The notes: generated from the letters alone by a model not told the origin. 64,000 nt of DNA from Streptomyces sp. RB17 (GCF_009604455.1 NZ_WEGL01000001.1:1364001-1428000); one strand, 5' to 3'. Positions 42,286 to 51,043 are shown, numbered from the stretch's first letter. Numbers and translations are program-made.

Positions 42286-44264
42286 TGCGGCGCCCACATG
42301 TCCGGATCAGGTACCCCCACCTTCGTGAGAGGCGCCAACGCCCCCGCACCCGCCCTCAGTTGCCCCTCTCGGACAGCGAGCGGCTGCTCTTCGGCGGCGC
42401 ACTGCGCTACGAATCGGCGTACGTGGGGCACGAGCTGCCCCTGCTGCGGATGGGCATGTGGACCATGGCCCGGCAGTTCCCGCAGATGATCGGGGCCGTG
42501 GCGAAGGCCGCCTGGCGCGAGGACCGGGCGGCGCTGCTCGCCCTGCTGGCCGTCGAACTCGGCCAGGGGCTGATGCGGGCCTTCGCCCTCGTGGCCACCA
42601 ACAAGGTGCTGCTGGCACTGTTCGCGGCCGGTCCCACCCCCGCGCGGCTGCGCCAGGCCCTCCCCGGTCTCACGGCCATGGCAGCGGTCGCCGCCCTGCT
42701 CGCGCTGCTCGGGGCGGTGTCGACCGCGGCGTCCGGACGGCTCGAACCCAAGGTCGAGCGTGTGTGCACGGCCCGGTTCTACGAGGGCGTGATCCGCGTG
42801 GAACTGGCCGCCCTGGAGGATCAGTCGATCCGGCGCACGCTGGACGCGGGAAAGTTCGGCACCGATGCGATCCGCACGATGCTCGGTTCCTCCGTCCTCG
42901 TGCTCAACGCCCTGATCAGCCTGATCGCGGCGGCGGGTGTGCTGTTCCTGCTGCATCCGCTGCTCGTCCTCACGCTCCTGCTGATCGCCGCGCCCCAGGG
43001 GTGGGGCGCCGTCCGCTCCGCCCGGCGCCGGTACGCCTCCCGGCACGCCTGGATCGAGCACCGCAGGGCCATCGCCGTGCTCACCGAGAAGCTCACCGAC
43101 CAGCGGTGCGCCGCCGAGATCCGGGTGCACGGCGCCGGGCGCCTGCTGGTCGACGCCTACGCCGACATGTCCCGGACCATGGAGCGCGAGCAGGGGCGGC
43201 TGGCCCGCGCGGAGGCGGTGACCCGGGCCGCCGCGTCGGCCGGTTCCGGAGCGGCGGCCCTGGTCGCCTACGGTCTGCTGTGGGCACTGCTGACCGGCGG
43301 CGGAATGCCCCTGGCCGTGGCCGGCACCGCCGTGATCGCAGTACGGACCTCCAGTGCCGGGCTGCAGTCCCTCGTCATGCAGGTCAACCGCCTCTACCAG
43401 GAGGCCATGTACCTCAAGGACTGGGAGCGTGCCTGCGCCACGGCACGGCAGCACGCCATCCCCGTCGGCGGTTCGCCCGTCCCCGGCCCGTTCAAGGCGG
43501 TCCGGCTGGAGGAGGTCTCGTTCACCTACCCCGGGGCCGGCACGCCCGCGCTGCACGCGGTGGACCTCACGATCCCGCGCGGGCAGGTCGTGGCCCTCGT
43601 GGGAGAGAACGGCTCGGGAAAGACGACCCTCGCCAAGCTCGTCGCCGGCCTCCACCTGCCCAGCGCGGGACGTCTGTGGTGGAACGGCACGGAGATCCGG
43701 GACGCCGACCGGGCGGCCGTCTTCGACCAGGTGGCCGTCCTCACCCAGGACTTCCCGCAGTGGCCGATGACCGCGCGCGCCAACGTCCACATCGGCCGCA
43801 GCGACCGGAACTGCGAACAGCACCGCATCGAGCGGGCCGCGGCCGACGCGGATGTCGCCGAGACCGTCGCCGCCCTGCCGTACGGCTGGGACAGCCTGGT
43901 GATCAAGGGATTCGAGCGCGGTACCGAGCTCTCCGGCGGCCAGTGGCAGCGACTCGGCAGCGCCCGGGCCCGCTACCGCTCGGCGCCGCTGCTCATCGTC
44001 GACGAGCCCACCTCGGCCCTGGACCCCAGGGCGGAGATCGAGGCCTTCCGCGCCCTGCGCGACCTGGCCGACCAGGGCACCACGGTCCTCCTGATCACCC
44101 ACCGCCTCGCGGCCACCGCCACCGCCGACCTGATCTACGTCCTCGACCGAGGCCGGATCGTCGAACACGGCACCCACGCCCACCTCATGACCCTCCCGAA
44201 CGGCCACTACCGCACCCTCTACGAGACCCAGGCCGCCCAGTACGCCCCCGTATCGGGCGCCTGA
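42285..44264 (+). CDS. lanT: ABC transporter LanT (exporter without peptidase domain)
   Basis: 659 residues. Six-helix exporter membrane domain (LLALLAVELGQGLMRAFALVATNKVLLALF, LINALISLIAAAGVLFLLHPLLVLTLLLIAA-type) followed by an ATPase domain with Walker A GENGSGKTT, signature LSGGQWQR, Walker B LLIVDEPTSALDP and switch ITHR. There is no N-terminal C39 Cys protease domain, so it exports the modified peptide without cutting the leader. No LanP protease gene is present in the cluster, so leader removal must be done by another protease. The start overlaps the lanC stop. Confidence 0.92.
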   Translation: MRRPHVRIRYPHLRERRQRPRTRPQLPLSDSERLLFGGALRYESAYVGHELPLLRMGMWTMARQFPQMIGAVAKAAWREDRAALLALLAVELGQGLMRAFALVATNKVLLALFAAGPTPARLRQALPGLTAMAAVAALLALLGAVSTAASGRLEPKVERVCTARFYEGVIRVELAALEDQSIRRTLDAGKFGTDAIRTMLGSSVLVLNALISLIAAAGVLFLLHPLLVLTLLLIAAPQGWGAVRSARRRYASRHAWIEHRRAIAVLTEKLTDQRCAAEIRVHGAGRLLVDAYADMSRTMEREQGRLARAEAVTRAAASAGSGAAALVAYGLLWALLTGGGMPLAVAGTAVIAVRTSSAGLQSLVMQVNRLYQEAMYLKDWERACATARQHAIPVGGSPVPGPFKAVRLEEVSFTYPGAGTPALHAVDLTIPRGQVVALVGENGSGKTTLAKLVAGLHLPSAGRLWWNGTEIRDADRAAVFDQVAVLTQDFPQWPMTARANVHIGRSDRNCEQHRIERAAADADVAETVAALPYGWDSLVIKGFERGTELSGGQWQRLGSARARYRSAPLLIVDEPTSALDPRAEIEAFRALRDLADQGTTVLLITHRLAATATADLIYVLDRGRIVEHGTHAHLMTLPNGHYRTLYETQAAQYAPVSGA

Positions 44265-44352
44265 CGCCGTATCGGCACTGAGTACGTGGTCCGGTGCGGC
44301 CTGAGTAGGCGCGCCGGTGTGCGGGACGGTTCCGTGCCGGTTCACTGAGCGC

Positions 44353-44727
44353 ATGACACAGCACGTCGCGACGGTTCCGGGCCCGGTGGACGGGAACGCG
44401 CGGGACCCCAGGGGTTGGGTGGCCCCGACGGTCTCGACCGCCCTGATGGTGGTGCTCGGCCCGGCCGCGCTCCTCTTCGGCGGGCTGTCCGCCATGGCGA
44501 CGGACAGCTGCGGCCCCGACGACTGCTCGGCGGCCCTCGACACGGCCCTTGCCTGGATCTACCGCCTGCTCACCTACGGTGGCGTCGTCTCGATCGCGGC
44601 ACTGCTCACCGCCTGGCTGCTGCCCTGGAAACGCCGCTGGACGGCGGCCCGCGCCGCGGCGTCCCTCGTCGCCCTGCTGCCGCCCCTGAGCGTCCTGCTC
44701 CTGGTCTGCACCTTGCCCGCGCCCTAG
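44353..44727 (+). CDS. Small membrane protein, unknown function
   Basis: 124 residues with three hydrophobic segments (STALMVVLGPAALLFGGLSAM, LLTYGGVVSIAALLTAWLLP, AASLVALLPPLSVLLLVCTLPAP) and a Cys-containing loop CGPDDCSAALDTALAW. It lies 88 bases after lanT in the same direction. It could be an immunity or accessory membrane protein for the lanthipeptide, but similar small membrane proteins occur elsewhere in Streptomyces, so I do not assign that role. Confidence 0.65.
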   Translation: MTQHVATVPGPVDGNARDPRGWVAPTVSTALMVVLGPAALLFGGLSAMATDSCGPDDCSAALDTALAWIYRLLTYGGVVSIAALLTAWLLPWKRRWTAARAAASLVALLPPLSVLLLVCTLPAP

Positions 44728-44824
44728 CAGGGGTGGCTGGTCGCGCGCAGCCCGACTTTTCTTCGGCAGAAGGATTGACGAAACACCTGCCCCCTCCTAC
44801 TTTCAACGCGTCATACTTCGTACG

Positions 44825-44834
44825 TCATATATGA
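44825..44834. promoter_or_regulatory. TCATATATGA palindrome upstream of the gntR gene
   Basis: A perfect 10-bp palindrome in an unusually AT-rich patch (CATACTTCGTACGTCATATATGAG) 31 bases before the GntR start. It may be part of the operator/promoter of the GntR-aldolase-dehydratase operon. Confidence 0.35.
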
Positions 44835-44864
44835 GACGCGATACGTGAGATCCGAGAGGGCCGC

Positions 44865-45575
44865 ATGACCTCTGTGCCCACGCCGATCCCGTCCCGCACG
44901 CAGTTCGTGCTGGACGCGATCAAACACCGCATCCTGACCGGGCAGCTGACGCCCGGTCAGGCCCTGGTCGAGACGGAGCTGGCCGCGCAGTTCGGGGTGT
45001 CGAAGACCCCCGTGCGCGAGGCGCTGAAGACCCTTGCAGGGACCGGACTCGTCGTGATGAACCAGTACAAGGGCGTCACGGTGCGCATGGTGGACGCGGA
45101 CATGGCACGCGAGGTCTACGACGTGCGGCTGCTGCTGGAGCCCGAGGCGCTGCGAAGAGCCGTCCGCCGAGGCGCCTCCCTGGACGCCGCGCGCGATGCG
45201 CTGAGCCGGGCCGACGCCGCCCACGACACCGCAGAACGCTCCCTCGCCAACCGGGAGTTCCACCGCGCCCTCTACCTGCCGTGCGGCAACCCGCTGCTCG
45301 GCCGGATGCTGGACGAGGTCCGCGACCAGGCCGCGCTGGTCTCCGCCGTCGCCTGGGCCGCCGACCCCTCCTGGGAGCGGGAGGCCGCCGAGCACCGGGA
45401 GATCCTCCGGCTCGCGCTCCACGGCGACGCCGACGGCGCGGGACGCGCCCTGTACGCCCACATCGCCTCCTTCGTCCGGCGCGCATTCCCCTCGGACACC
45501 GAGGGCATCGAGGGCATCGAGGGCATCGAGGGCACCGGGCTCGCCGGCTCCCACGCAGAGGAAGGTCATTCATGA
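44865..45575 (+). CDS. GntR-family regulator (FCD domain)
   Basis: 236 residues: GntR winged helix (FVLDAIKHRILTGQLTPGQALVETELAAQFGVSKTPVREALKTLAGTGLVVMNQYKGVTV) and an all-helical FCD ligand domain with metal-site residues (NREFHRALYLPCGN, EHREILRLALHGDADGAGRALYAHI). FCD regulators often sense sugar acids or carboxylates. The tail contains GIEGIEGIEGIEG from a small 9-base repeat expansion. Its stop overlaps the aldolase start (ATGA 45572), so it is probably an autoregulated member of the operon. Confidence 0.92.
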   Translation: MTSVPTPIPSRTQFVLDAIKHRILTGQLTPGQALVETELAAQFGVSKTPVREALKTLAGTGLVVMNQYKGVTVRMVDADMAREVYDVRLLLEPEALRRAVRRGASLDAARDALSRADAAHDTAERSLANREFHRALYLPCGNPLLGRMLDEVRDQAALVSAVAWAADPSWEREAAEHREILRLALHGDADGAGRALYAHIASFVRRAFPSDTEGIEGIEGIEGTGLAGSHAEEGHS

Positions 45576-46483
45576 GCAGCGTGACGTTCGAGACCCAACG
45601 GGCGGCCCTGGCCGACGTGGTGGCCATCCCGGTGACCCCCTTCGCCGCGGACGGCTCCGTCGACACCGGCACCCACCGGGCCCTGCTGCGTCGCCTGCTC
45701 GACGGCGGGATCCGCACCCTCACCCCGAACGGCAACACCGGCGAGTTCTACGCCCTCACCCCCGAAGAGCGCCGCCTGGTCACCGAGCTGACCGTCGAGG
45801 AGGCCGGCGACCGCGCCGCGATCCTCGTCGGCGTCGGCCACGACCTGCCCACCGCCATCGCCTCCGCCCGGCACGCCCGCGACCTCGGCGCCCCGATGGT
45901 CATGGTCCACCAGCCCGTCCACCCGTACGTCTCGGCGGCCGGCTGGGTCGACTACCACCGCGCCATCGCCGAGTCCGTGCCCGAGCTGGGCGTGGTGCCG
46001 TACATCCGCAACGCCCAGCTGCCCGGCGCCCGGCTCGCCGAACTCGCCGACCACTGCCCGAACGTCATCGGCGTGAAGTACGCCGTACCGGACGCCGCCC
46101 GGTTCGCCGCCTTCGCCCGCGACGCCGGTCTCGACCGCTTCGTCTGGGTCGCCGGGCTCGCCGAGCCGTACGCCCCCTCCTACTTCTCCGCGGGTGCCAC
46201 CGGTTTCACCTCCGGGCTCGTGAACGTCGCCCCGGCCGTTTCGCTGAACATGGTGGAAGCGCTGCGATCCGGTGACTATCCGGCCGCGATGAAGGTCTGG
46301 GAGCAGATCCGCCGCTTCGAGGAACTCCGCGCCGCGCACGGCTCGGCGAACAACGTCACCGTCGTCAAGGAAGCCCTCGCCGCCCTCGGCCTGTGCCGCC
46401 GCGACGTCCGCCCGCCGAGCAGGCCGCTGCCCGAGGACGAGCGCGCAGAGGTCGCCGCGATCGCCGCGGGGTGGTCCATATGA
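45572..46483 (+). CDS. DHDPS-family sugar-acid aldolase/dehydratase
   Basis: 303 residues of the DapA/KdgD superfamily: N-G-N-T-G-E-F-Y-A-L substrate loop, PYIRNAQLPG where DapA has Y-N-x-P, and the Schiff-base Lys in IGVKYAVPD. It differs from both DapA and KdgD. The neighbours (GntR-FCD, IlvD/Edd-type dehydratase) suggest it acts on a 2-keto-3-deoxy sugar acid, for example 2-keto-3-deoxy-arabonate or -xylonate, giving alpha-ketoglutarate semialdehyde or an aldol product. That substrate is inference. ATG 45572 overlaps the GntR stop. Confidence 0.85.
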   Translation: MSSVTFETQRAALADVVAIPVTPFAADGSVDTGTHRALLRRLLDGGIRTLTPNGNTGEFYALTPEERRLVTELTVEEAGDRAAILVGVGHDLPTAIASARHARDLGAPMVMVHQPVHPYVSAAGWVDYHRAIAESVPELGVVPYIRNAQLPGARLAELADHCPNVIGVKYAVPDAARFAAFARDAGLDRFVWVAGLAEPYAPSYFSAGATGFTSGLVNVAPAVSLNMVEALRSGDYPAAMKVWEQIRRFEELRAAHGSANNVTVVKEALAALGLCRRDVRPPSRPLPEDERAEVAAIAAGWSI

Positions 46484-46528
46484 ACCACCTCGCCGCGATC
46501 GCCGCTGGGTGGTCCGTATGAACCACCC
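46453..46528 (+). repeat. 38-bp tandem duplication at a gene junction
   Basis: 46453-46490 and 46491-46528 are near-identical (three differences). The unit holds both the end of the aldolase gene (...GWS-I-stop) and the ATG of the dehydratase. A single copy would give the usual ATGA stop/start overlap; duplication moved the two apart by 38 bases. Confidence 0.85.
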
Positions 46529-48242
46529 CGTCGAGGAGCTGAGAAGCCATCAGTGGTACGGGACCGACGGGCTGCGGTCGTTCAGCCATCGGGCCCGGAC
46601 CCGGCAGCTCGGGTATCTGCCCGAGGAGCATCTGGGCAAGCCCGTGATCGCCGTGCTCAACACCTGGTCCGACATCAACCCGTGCCATGTGCACCTGCGG
46701 GATCGCGCCCAGGCGGTGAAGCGGGGGGTGTGGCAGGCCGGGGGCTTCCCGCTCGAATTCCCGGTCTCCACCCTCAGCGAGACCTTCCAGAAGCCGACCC
46801 CGATGCTCTACCGCAACCTGCTGGCGATGGAGACCGAGGAGCTGCTGCGGTCCTATCCGGTCGACGGGGCCGTGCTGATGGGCGGGTGCGACAAGTCCAC
46901 GCCCGCCCTGCTGATGGGTGCGGCCAGCGCCGATCTGCCCGCCGTCTTCGTGCCGGCCGGGCCCATGCTGCCGGGGCACTGGCGGGGCGAGGTGCTCGGG
47001 TCCGGCACGGACATGTGGAAGTACTGGGACGACAAGCGGGCCGGTCTGATCGGCGACTGCGAGATGGCCGAGCTGGAGAGCGGGCTCGCGCGCTCCCCGG
47101 GCCACTGCATGACCATGGGTACGGCGTCCACGCTGACCGCCGCCGCCGAAGCCCTCGGTGTGACCGTGCCGGGTGCGTCGAGCATTCCCGCCGTCGACTC
47201 CGGGCACGACCGGATGGCCGCCAAGGCCGGGATGACGGCCGTGGAGCTGGTGCGCAGCGACCGGAGGCTGTCGCGGATCCTCACCCGTGAGGCCTTCGAG
47301 GACGCGGTGACGACCGTCCTGGGCCTGGGCGGCTCCACCAACGCCGTGATCCATCTGATCGCCATGGCCGGCCGCGCCGGGGTGAAGCTCACCCTCGACG
47401 ACTTCGACCGCATCGCCCGGACCGTGCCGGTCCTCGCCAACGTCCGCCCCGGCGGCCGGAAGTACCTCATGGAGGACTTCCACTTCGCGGGCGGCCTGCC
47501 CGGCTTCCTGTCCCGGATCACCGACCTGCTCCACCTGGACCGGCCCACGGTGTCGTACGACACCCTGCGCGAGCAGCTGCGGGGCGCCCAGGTGCACCAC
47601 GACGACGTCATCCGCCCCCGCGACAACCCGGTCGCGGGGGCGGGCGGGGTCGCGGTCCTGCGCGGCAATCTCTGCCCGGACGGCTCCGTCATCAAGCACA
47701 TCGCGGCCGAGCCCCACCTGCTCGAGCACACCGGCCCCGCGGTCGTCTTCGACGACTACAAGACCATGCAGCGCACCATCAACGACCCCGCGCTCGGCAT
47801 CACCGCCGACAGCGTGCTGGTCCTCCGCAACGCCGGTCCCAAGGGCGGTCCCGGCATGCCCGAGTACGGCATGCTCCCCATCCCCGACCACCTGCTCAAG
47901 CAGGGCGTGCGGGACATGGTCCGGATCTCCGACGCCCGGATGAGCGGCACGAGTTACGGCGCCTGCGTGCTGCACGTGGCCCCGGAGTCGTACGTCGGCG
48001 GCCCGCTGGCGCTCGTGCGGACCGGGGACCTCATCACCCTGGACGTCGCGGCCCGCAGCCTCCATCTCCATGTGGACGACGCGGAGCTGGAGCGCCGGCG
48101 AGCCGCGTGGACGCCGCCGCCCGCTCGCTACGAGCGCGGCTACGGCGTCCTCTACAACAGCCAGATCACGCAGGCCGACACCGGCTGCGACTTCGAGTTC
48201 CTGGCCCGGCCGGGCCACGTGCCGGACCCCTACGCCGGCTGA
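46518..48242 (+). CDS. IlvD/Edd-family sugar-acid dehydratase
   Basis: 574 residues. Fe-S cluster cysteines in the expected segments (NTWSDINPCHVHL, GGCDKSTPALLMGAA, GHCMTMGTASTL), with LGLGGSTNAVIHL, GNLCPDGSVIKHIA and RNAGPKGGPGMPEYGM. The long N-terminus HQWYGTDGLRSFSHRARTRQLGY and lack of valine-pathway neighbours fit L-arabonate/D-xylonate dehydratases rather than dihydroxy-acid dehydratase. It would make a 2-keto-3-deoxy sugar acid for the aldolase encoded upstream. The start at ATG 46518 is the second copy of a duplicated junction. Confidence 0.9.
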   Translation: MNHPVEELRSHQWYGTDGLRSFSHRARTRQLGYLPEEHLGKPVIAVLNTWSDINPCHVHLRDRAQAVKRGVWQAGGFPLEFPVSTLSETFQKPTPMLYRNLLAMETEELLRSYPVDGAVLMGGCDKSTPALLMGAASADLPAVFVPAGPMLPGHWRGEVLGSGTDMWKYWDDKRAGLIGDCEMAELESGLARSPGHCMTMGTASTLTAAAEALGVTVPGASSIPAVDSGHDRMAAKAGMTAVELVRSDRRLSRILTREAFEDAVTTVLGLGGSTNAVIHLIAMAGRAGVKLTLDDFDRIARTVPVLANVRPGGRKYLMEDFHFAGGLPGFLSRITDLLHLDRPTVSYDTLREQLRGAQVHHDDVIRPRDNPVAGAGGVAVLRGNLCPDGSVIKHIAAEPHLLEHTGPAVVFDDYKTMQRTINDPALGITADSVLVLRNAGPKGGPGMPEYGMLPIPDHLLKQGVRDMVRISDARMSGTSYGACVLHVAPESYVGGPLALVRTGDLITLDVAARSLHLHVDDAELERRRAAWTPPPARYERGYGVLYNSQITQADTGCDFEFLARPGHVPDPYAG

Positions 48243-48259
48243 CCCACCGCATCGAGAGA

Positions 48260-48275
48260 GGTGAAGCGCTTCACC
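48260..48275. promoter_or_regulatory. LacI-type operator, copy 1
   Basis: GGTGAAGCGCTTCACC is a perfect 16-bp palindrome centred on AAGCGCTT, the core recognised by many LacI-family repressors. It lies about 65 bases upstream of a truncated sugar-permease gene. Confidence 0.8.
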
Positions 48276-48284
48276 CATGTGTAC

Positions 48285-48302
48285 GTAGCAAGCGCTTCCT
48301 AC
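48285..48302. promoter_or_regulatory. LacI-type operator, copy 2
   Basis: GTAGCAAGCGCTTCCTAC repeats the AAGCGCTT core with flanking GTAG/CTAC arms, palindromic apart from one symmetric mismatch pair. Its centre is 26 bases from copy 1. No LacI gene is in the window. Confidence 0.75.
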
Positions 48303-48340
48303 GCCCGTCGTACCACAGCCCCATTGAACGGAGAACAGTC

Positions 48341-48450
48341 ATGGCCCAAGCCGCAGCCGTGGCGAAACCGCCCGCGCCTCCCCGGCGGCGCCGTGCCTCC
48401 GCGCCCCCGCGCAGGCTGCCGTACTTGCTGATCGCCCCGGCGGCACTGCT
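48341..48450 (+). pseudogene. Sugar ABC permease stub (N-terminus only)
   Basis: From ATG 48341 the reading MAQAAAVAKPPAPPRRRRAS...RRLPYLLIAPAALLI is the classic start of a MalF-type sugar permease: a basic cytoplasmic tail, then L-P-Y-L-L-I-A-P-A-A-L-L. It then breaks at about 48450 into a different gene's tail. The remaining roughly 270 residues of permease are gone. It follows the two LacI-type operators and GGAGAAC, so the original operon promoter is preserved. Confidence 0.65.
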
Positions 48451-48647
48451 GATTACCTGGTCCAGCACCTGGAGCGCGGCGCGGAGCTGCTGGTACCGCG
48501 CCGGAGGACGCCTGGCGGACGCTGCCCGCCGAGCACCGCCGGGTCGTGCCCGGCATCGACGGCCTGGTCGCGGCCGCCGCCGACACCCTCGCCCTCTACT
48601 CCGAACTGGGCGCCGACTGGGCCCTGCCGAACGAGGTGAACACCTGA
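48451..48647 (+). pseudogene. Gfo/Idh/MocA-like oxidoreductase, C-terminal stub
   Basis: After the permease stub the sequence reads DYLVQHLERGAELLV, and, past a one-frame shift near 48494, TAPEDAWRTLPAEHRRVV and PGIDGLVAAAADTLALYSELGADWALPNEVNT before a stop overlapping the next ATG. The layout (V-P-G-I-D-G-L-x-x-A-A-x-x-x-L-A-L-Y-S-E-L-G) resembles the end of a sugar oxidoreductase. A large internal deletion joining permease and oxidoreductase genes explains both stubs. Family assignment is tentative. Confidence 0.45.
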
Positions 48648-49492
48648 TGACCTCCCCCGACACCCTGGTCCTGCGGGTCGCGGGCCGTCCGGTCGCCCGG
48701 TACGTCACCCGGCCCGAGCTGCCCGCGCGCCTCTCCCCGCGCCCGTATCTGCACCCCGTCACCACCCTGGCCGGCACGGTGGTCACCGAGCTGAGCCCCG
48801 GCGACCACACGCACCACCTCGGCGTCGGTGTCGCCGTTCCCGATGTCGAGGGGCACAACTTCTGGGGCGGCCGCACCTTCGTGCGCGACCAGGGCCCCAC
48901 CGAGCTGGACAACCACGGCACCCAGCGGCACACCGGCTTCCAGCTGCGCGACCCCGACGGGTTCGTGTCGGAGCTGCGCTGGGTCGCCGCCGGACGCGAG
49001 CTGCTGCGCGAGCGGCGTACCGTCACGGCCACTGAACTCACCGAAGTGGCTTGGGCGTTGGACTTCACCTTTGCCCTGACCAACGTCACCCCGGGTGCGC
49101 TGTCGATCGGCAGCCCCGCCACCAACGGGCGGCCCGGCGCGGCCTACGGCGGCTTCTTCTGGCGGGCGCGCAGGGAGGACCGGGCGCCGGACGTCTTCAC
49201 CGCCGACCGCGAGGGCGAGTCCGAGGTGCACGGCCGCTCCGCCGGCTGGCTGGCGCTCGCCGGGGCCGGCTGGACGCTGGTCTTCGCCGGGGCCACCGAG
49301 GAGACCCGCCGCGACCCGTGGTTCGTGCGCGCCGCCGAGTACCCCGGCGTCGGCTCGTCGCCGGCCCACACCGAGCGGCTGGCCGTCGAGCCCGGCGACA
49401 CCGTCGTACGGCGGATCGTCACCGTCGTCGCCGACGGGCGGCTGGACCGGGACGAGGCGGCCGCGCTGGTCCGGAAGGCGGTGACACCGTGA
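48647..49492 (+). CDS. PmoA-like (DUF6807) protein
   Basis: 281 residues, beta-rich: YLHPVTTLAGTVVTELSPGDHTHHLGVGVAVPDVEGHNFWGGRTF contains a conserved H-T-H-H-L-G motif, and W-A-L-D-F-T-F-A-L-T-N and G-A-A-Y-G-G-F-F-W follow. I know this family from sugar-utilisation loci, where it is annotated PmoA or DUF6807 without proven activity. It is coupled by overlap to both neighbours (TGATG upstream, GTGA downstream to the GH43 gene), pointing to a hemicellulose-use operon. Confidence 0.8.
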   Translation: MTSPDTLVLRVAGRPVARYVTRPELPARLSPRPYLHPVTTLAGTVVTELSPGDHTHHLGVGVAVPDVEGHNFWGGRTFVRDQGPTELDNHGTQRHTGFQLRDPDGFVSELRWVAAGRELLRERRTVTATELTEVAWALDFTFALTNVTPGALSIGSPATNGRPGAAYGGFFWRARREDRAPDVFTADREGESEVHGRSAGWLALAGAGWTLVFAGATEETRRDPWFVRAAEYPGVGSSPAHTERLAVEPGDTVVRRIVTVVADGRLDRDEAAALVRKAVTP

Positions 49493-50991
49493 CGACGTAC
49501 AGGAACCCGATCCTGAACGCCGACTGGTCCGACCCGGACGTGGTCCGCGTCGGCGACGACTTCTACCTCACCGCCTCCAGCTTCGGCCGCGCCCCCGGCC
49601 TGCCGCTTCTGCACTCGCGCGACCTGGTGCACTGGACCCTCGTGGGCCACGCCCTCGAACGTCTCGAACCCGAGGAGGAGTTCGCGCGTCCCCGGCAGGA
49701 CTGCGGGGTCTGGGCACCCTCGATCCGGTACCACGACGACCGCTTCTGGATCTTCTGGGGCGACCCCGACCAGGGCATCTTCCAGATCAACGCTCCCGGG
49801 ATCAGGGGCCCGTGGAGCCGGCCACACCTGCTCAAGGCCGGCCAGGGACTGATCGACCCCTGCCCGCTGTGGGACGACGAGACCGGCGAGGCCTACCTCG
49901 TGCACGCCTGGGCCAGGTCCCGCTCCGGCATCAAGAACCGGCTCACCGGCCACCGGATGCACCCCGACGGCACCTCCCTGCTGGACGAGGGCAAGGTGAT
50001 CGTGGACGGCGACCGCATCCCCGGCTGGTTCACCCTGGAGGGCCCCAAGCTCTACCGGCACGACGGCTGGTTCTGGATCCTCGCGCCCGCCGGGGGAGTG
50101 GAGACCGGCTGGCAGGGCGCCTTCCGCTCACGCGGGTTCTTCGGGCCGTACGAGCAGCGGATCGTCCTGGAGCAGCAGGACACCGAGGTCAACGGGCCGC
50201 ACCAGGGCGGCTGGGTGCGCACGCCGGCCGGCGAGGACTGGTTCCTGCACTTCCAGCAGCGCGGCGCGTACGGCCGGGTCGTCCACCTCCAGCCGATGCG
50301 CTGGGGTGACGACGGATGGCCGGTCCTGGGCGCCGAGGGCGCCCCCGTCGCCGTACACCGGCGCCCCGCGCTGCCGGCGCAGCCGCCCGCCGCGCCCGCC
50401 ACCGACGACGGCTTCCCCGGCGGGCGCTACGGCCGCCAGTGGCAGTGGACCGCCAATCCGGGCGACGGCTGGGCCACCCAGCACTCCGGCGACGGACTAC
50501 GGCTGACCTGCGTCCGCTCCGCCGACGCCGCAGACGTGCGGAGACTTCCGAACGTCCTGACCCAGCGGCTGCCCGGCGAGCCTTCCGTGGCGGAGGTCGA
50601 ACTGCGGCTGGACAGCGGCGAACCGGGGGCGCGGGCCGGGCTCGTGGTGCTCGGGGACGCGTTCTGCTGGATCGGTCTGGAGCGGGCGGCCGACGGGACG
50701 GTCCGGCTCGTGCACCGGTTCGCGGAGGCGGTCGCCGACCGTGAGCGGGACGCCGGGGTGTCCCGGCCGGCGCCCGAGGGGCGGGCCCGGCTGCGGATCG
50801 AGGCCGGGACGGGCGCGCGCTGCCGGTTCTCGTACGACGTCGGGGGCGGCTTCCGCCCGTCCGGCCCGGTCTTCACGGCCACCCCCTGGCGCTGGGTCGG
50901 CGCCCTGCTCGGCCTGTTCGCCGTCGCACCCGAGGGACCGGGGAACGCGGGGGCGGCGACCTTCACCCAGTTCCGCATCACGTCCTTGTAA
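49489..50991 (+). CDS. Glycoside hydrolase family 43 (beta-xylosidase/arabinofuranosidase type)
   Basis: 500 residues, no signal peptide, so intracellular. Five-bladed propeller catalytic residues are visible: base Asp in LNADWSDPDVV (residues 10-14), pKa-modulating Asp in LIDPCPLWDD, acid Glu in FTLEGPKLY. A C-terminal concanavalin-like accessory domain (about 310-500) is typical of beta-xylosidases. GTG start overlaps the PmoA-like stop. It would hydrolyse imported xylo- or arabino-oligosaccharides, but the importer genes beside it are reduced to stubs. Confidence 0.9.
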   Translation: MTTYRNPILNADWSDPDVVRVGDDFYLTASSFGRAPGLPLLHSRDLVHWTLVGHALERLEPEEEFARPRQDCGVWAPSIRYHDDRFWIFWGDPDQGIFQINAPGIRGPWSRPHLLKAGQGLIDPCPLWDDETGEAYLVHAWARSRSGIKNRLTGHRMHPDGTSLLDEGKVIVDGDRIPGWFTLEGPKLYRHDGWFWILAPAGGVETGWQGAFRSRGFFGPYEQRIVLEQQDTEVNGPHQGGWVRTPAGEDWFLHFQQRGAYGRVVHLQPMRWGDDGWPVLGAEGAPVAVHRRPALPAQPPAAPATDDGFPGGRYGRQWQWTANPGDGWATQHSGDGLRLTCVRSADAADVRRLPNVLTQRLPGEPSVAEVELRLDSGEPGARAGLVVLGDAFCWIGLERAADGTVRLVHRFAEAVADRERDAGVSRPAPEGRARLRIEAGTGARCRFSYDVGGGFRPSGPVFTATPWRWVGALLGLFAVAPEGPGNAGAATFTQFRITSL

Positions 50992-51043
50992 TCCCTGCGC
51001 AGTCCTTCGAGAAGAAAAGATTCGAGAAGAAGAGAGCCGACAC

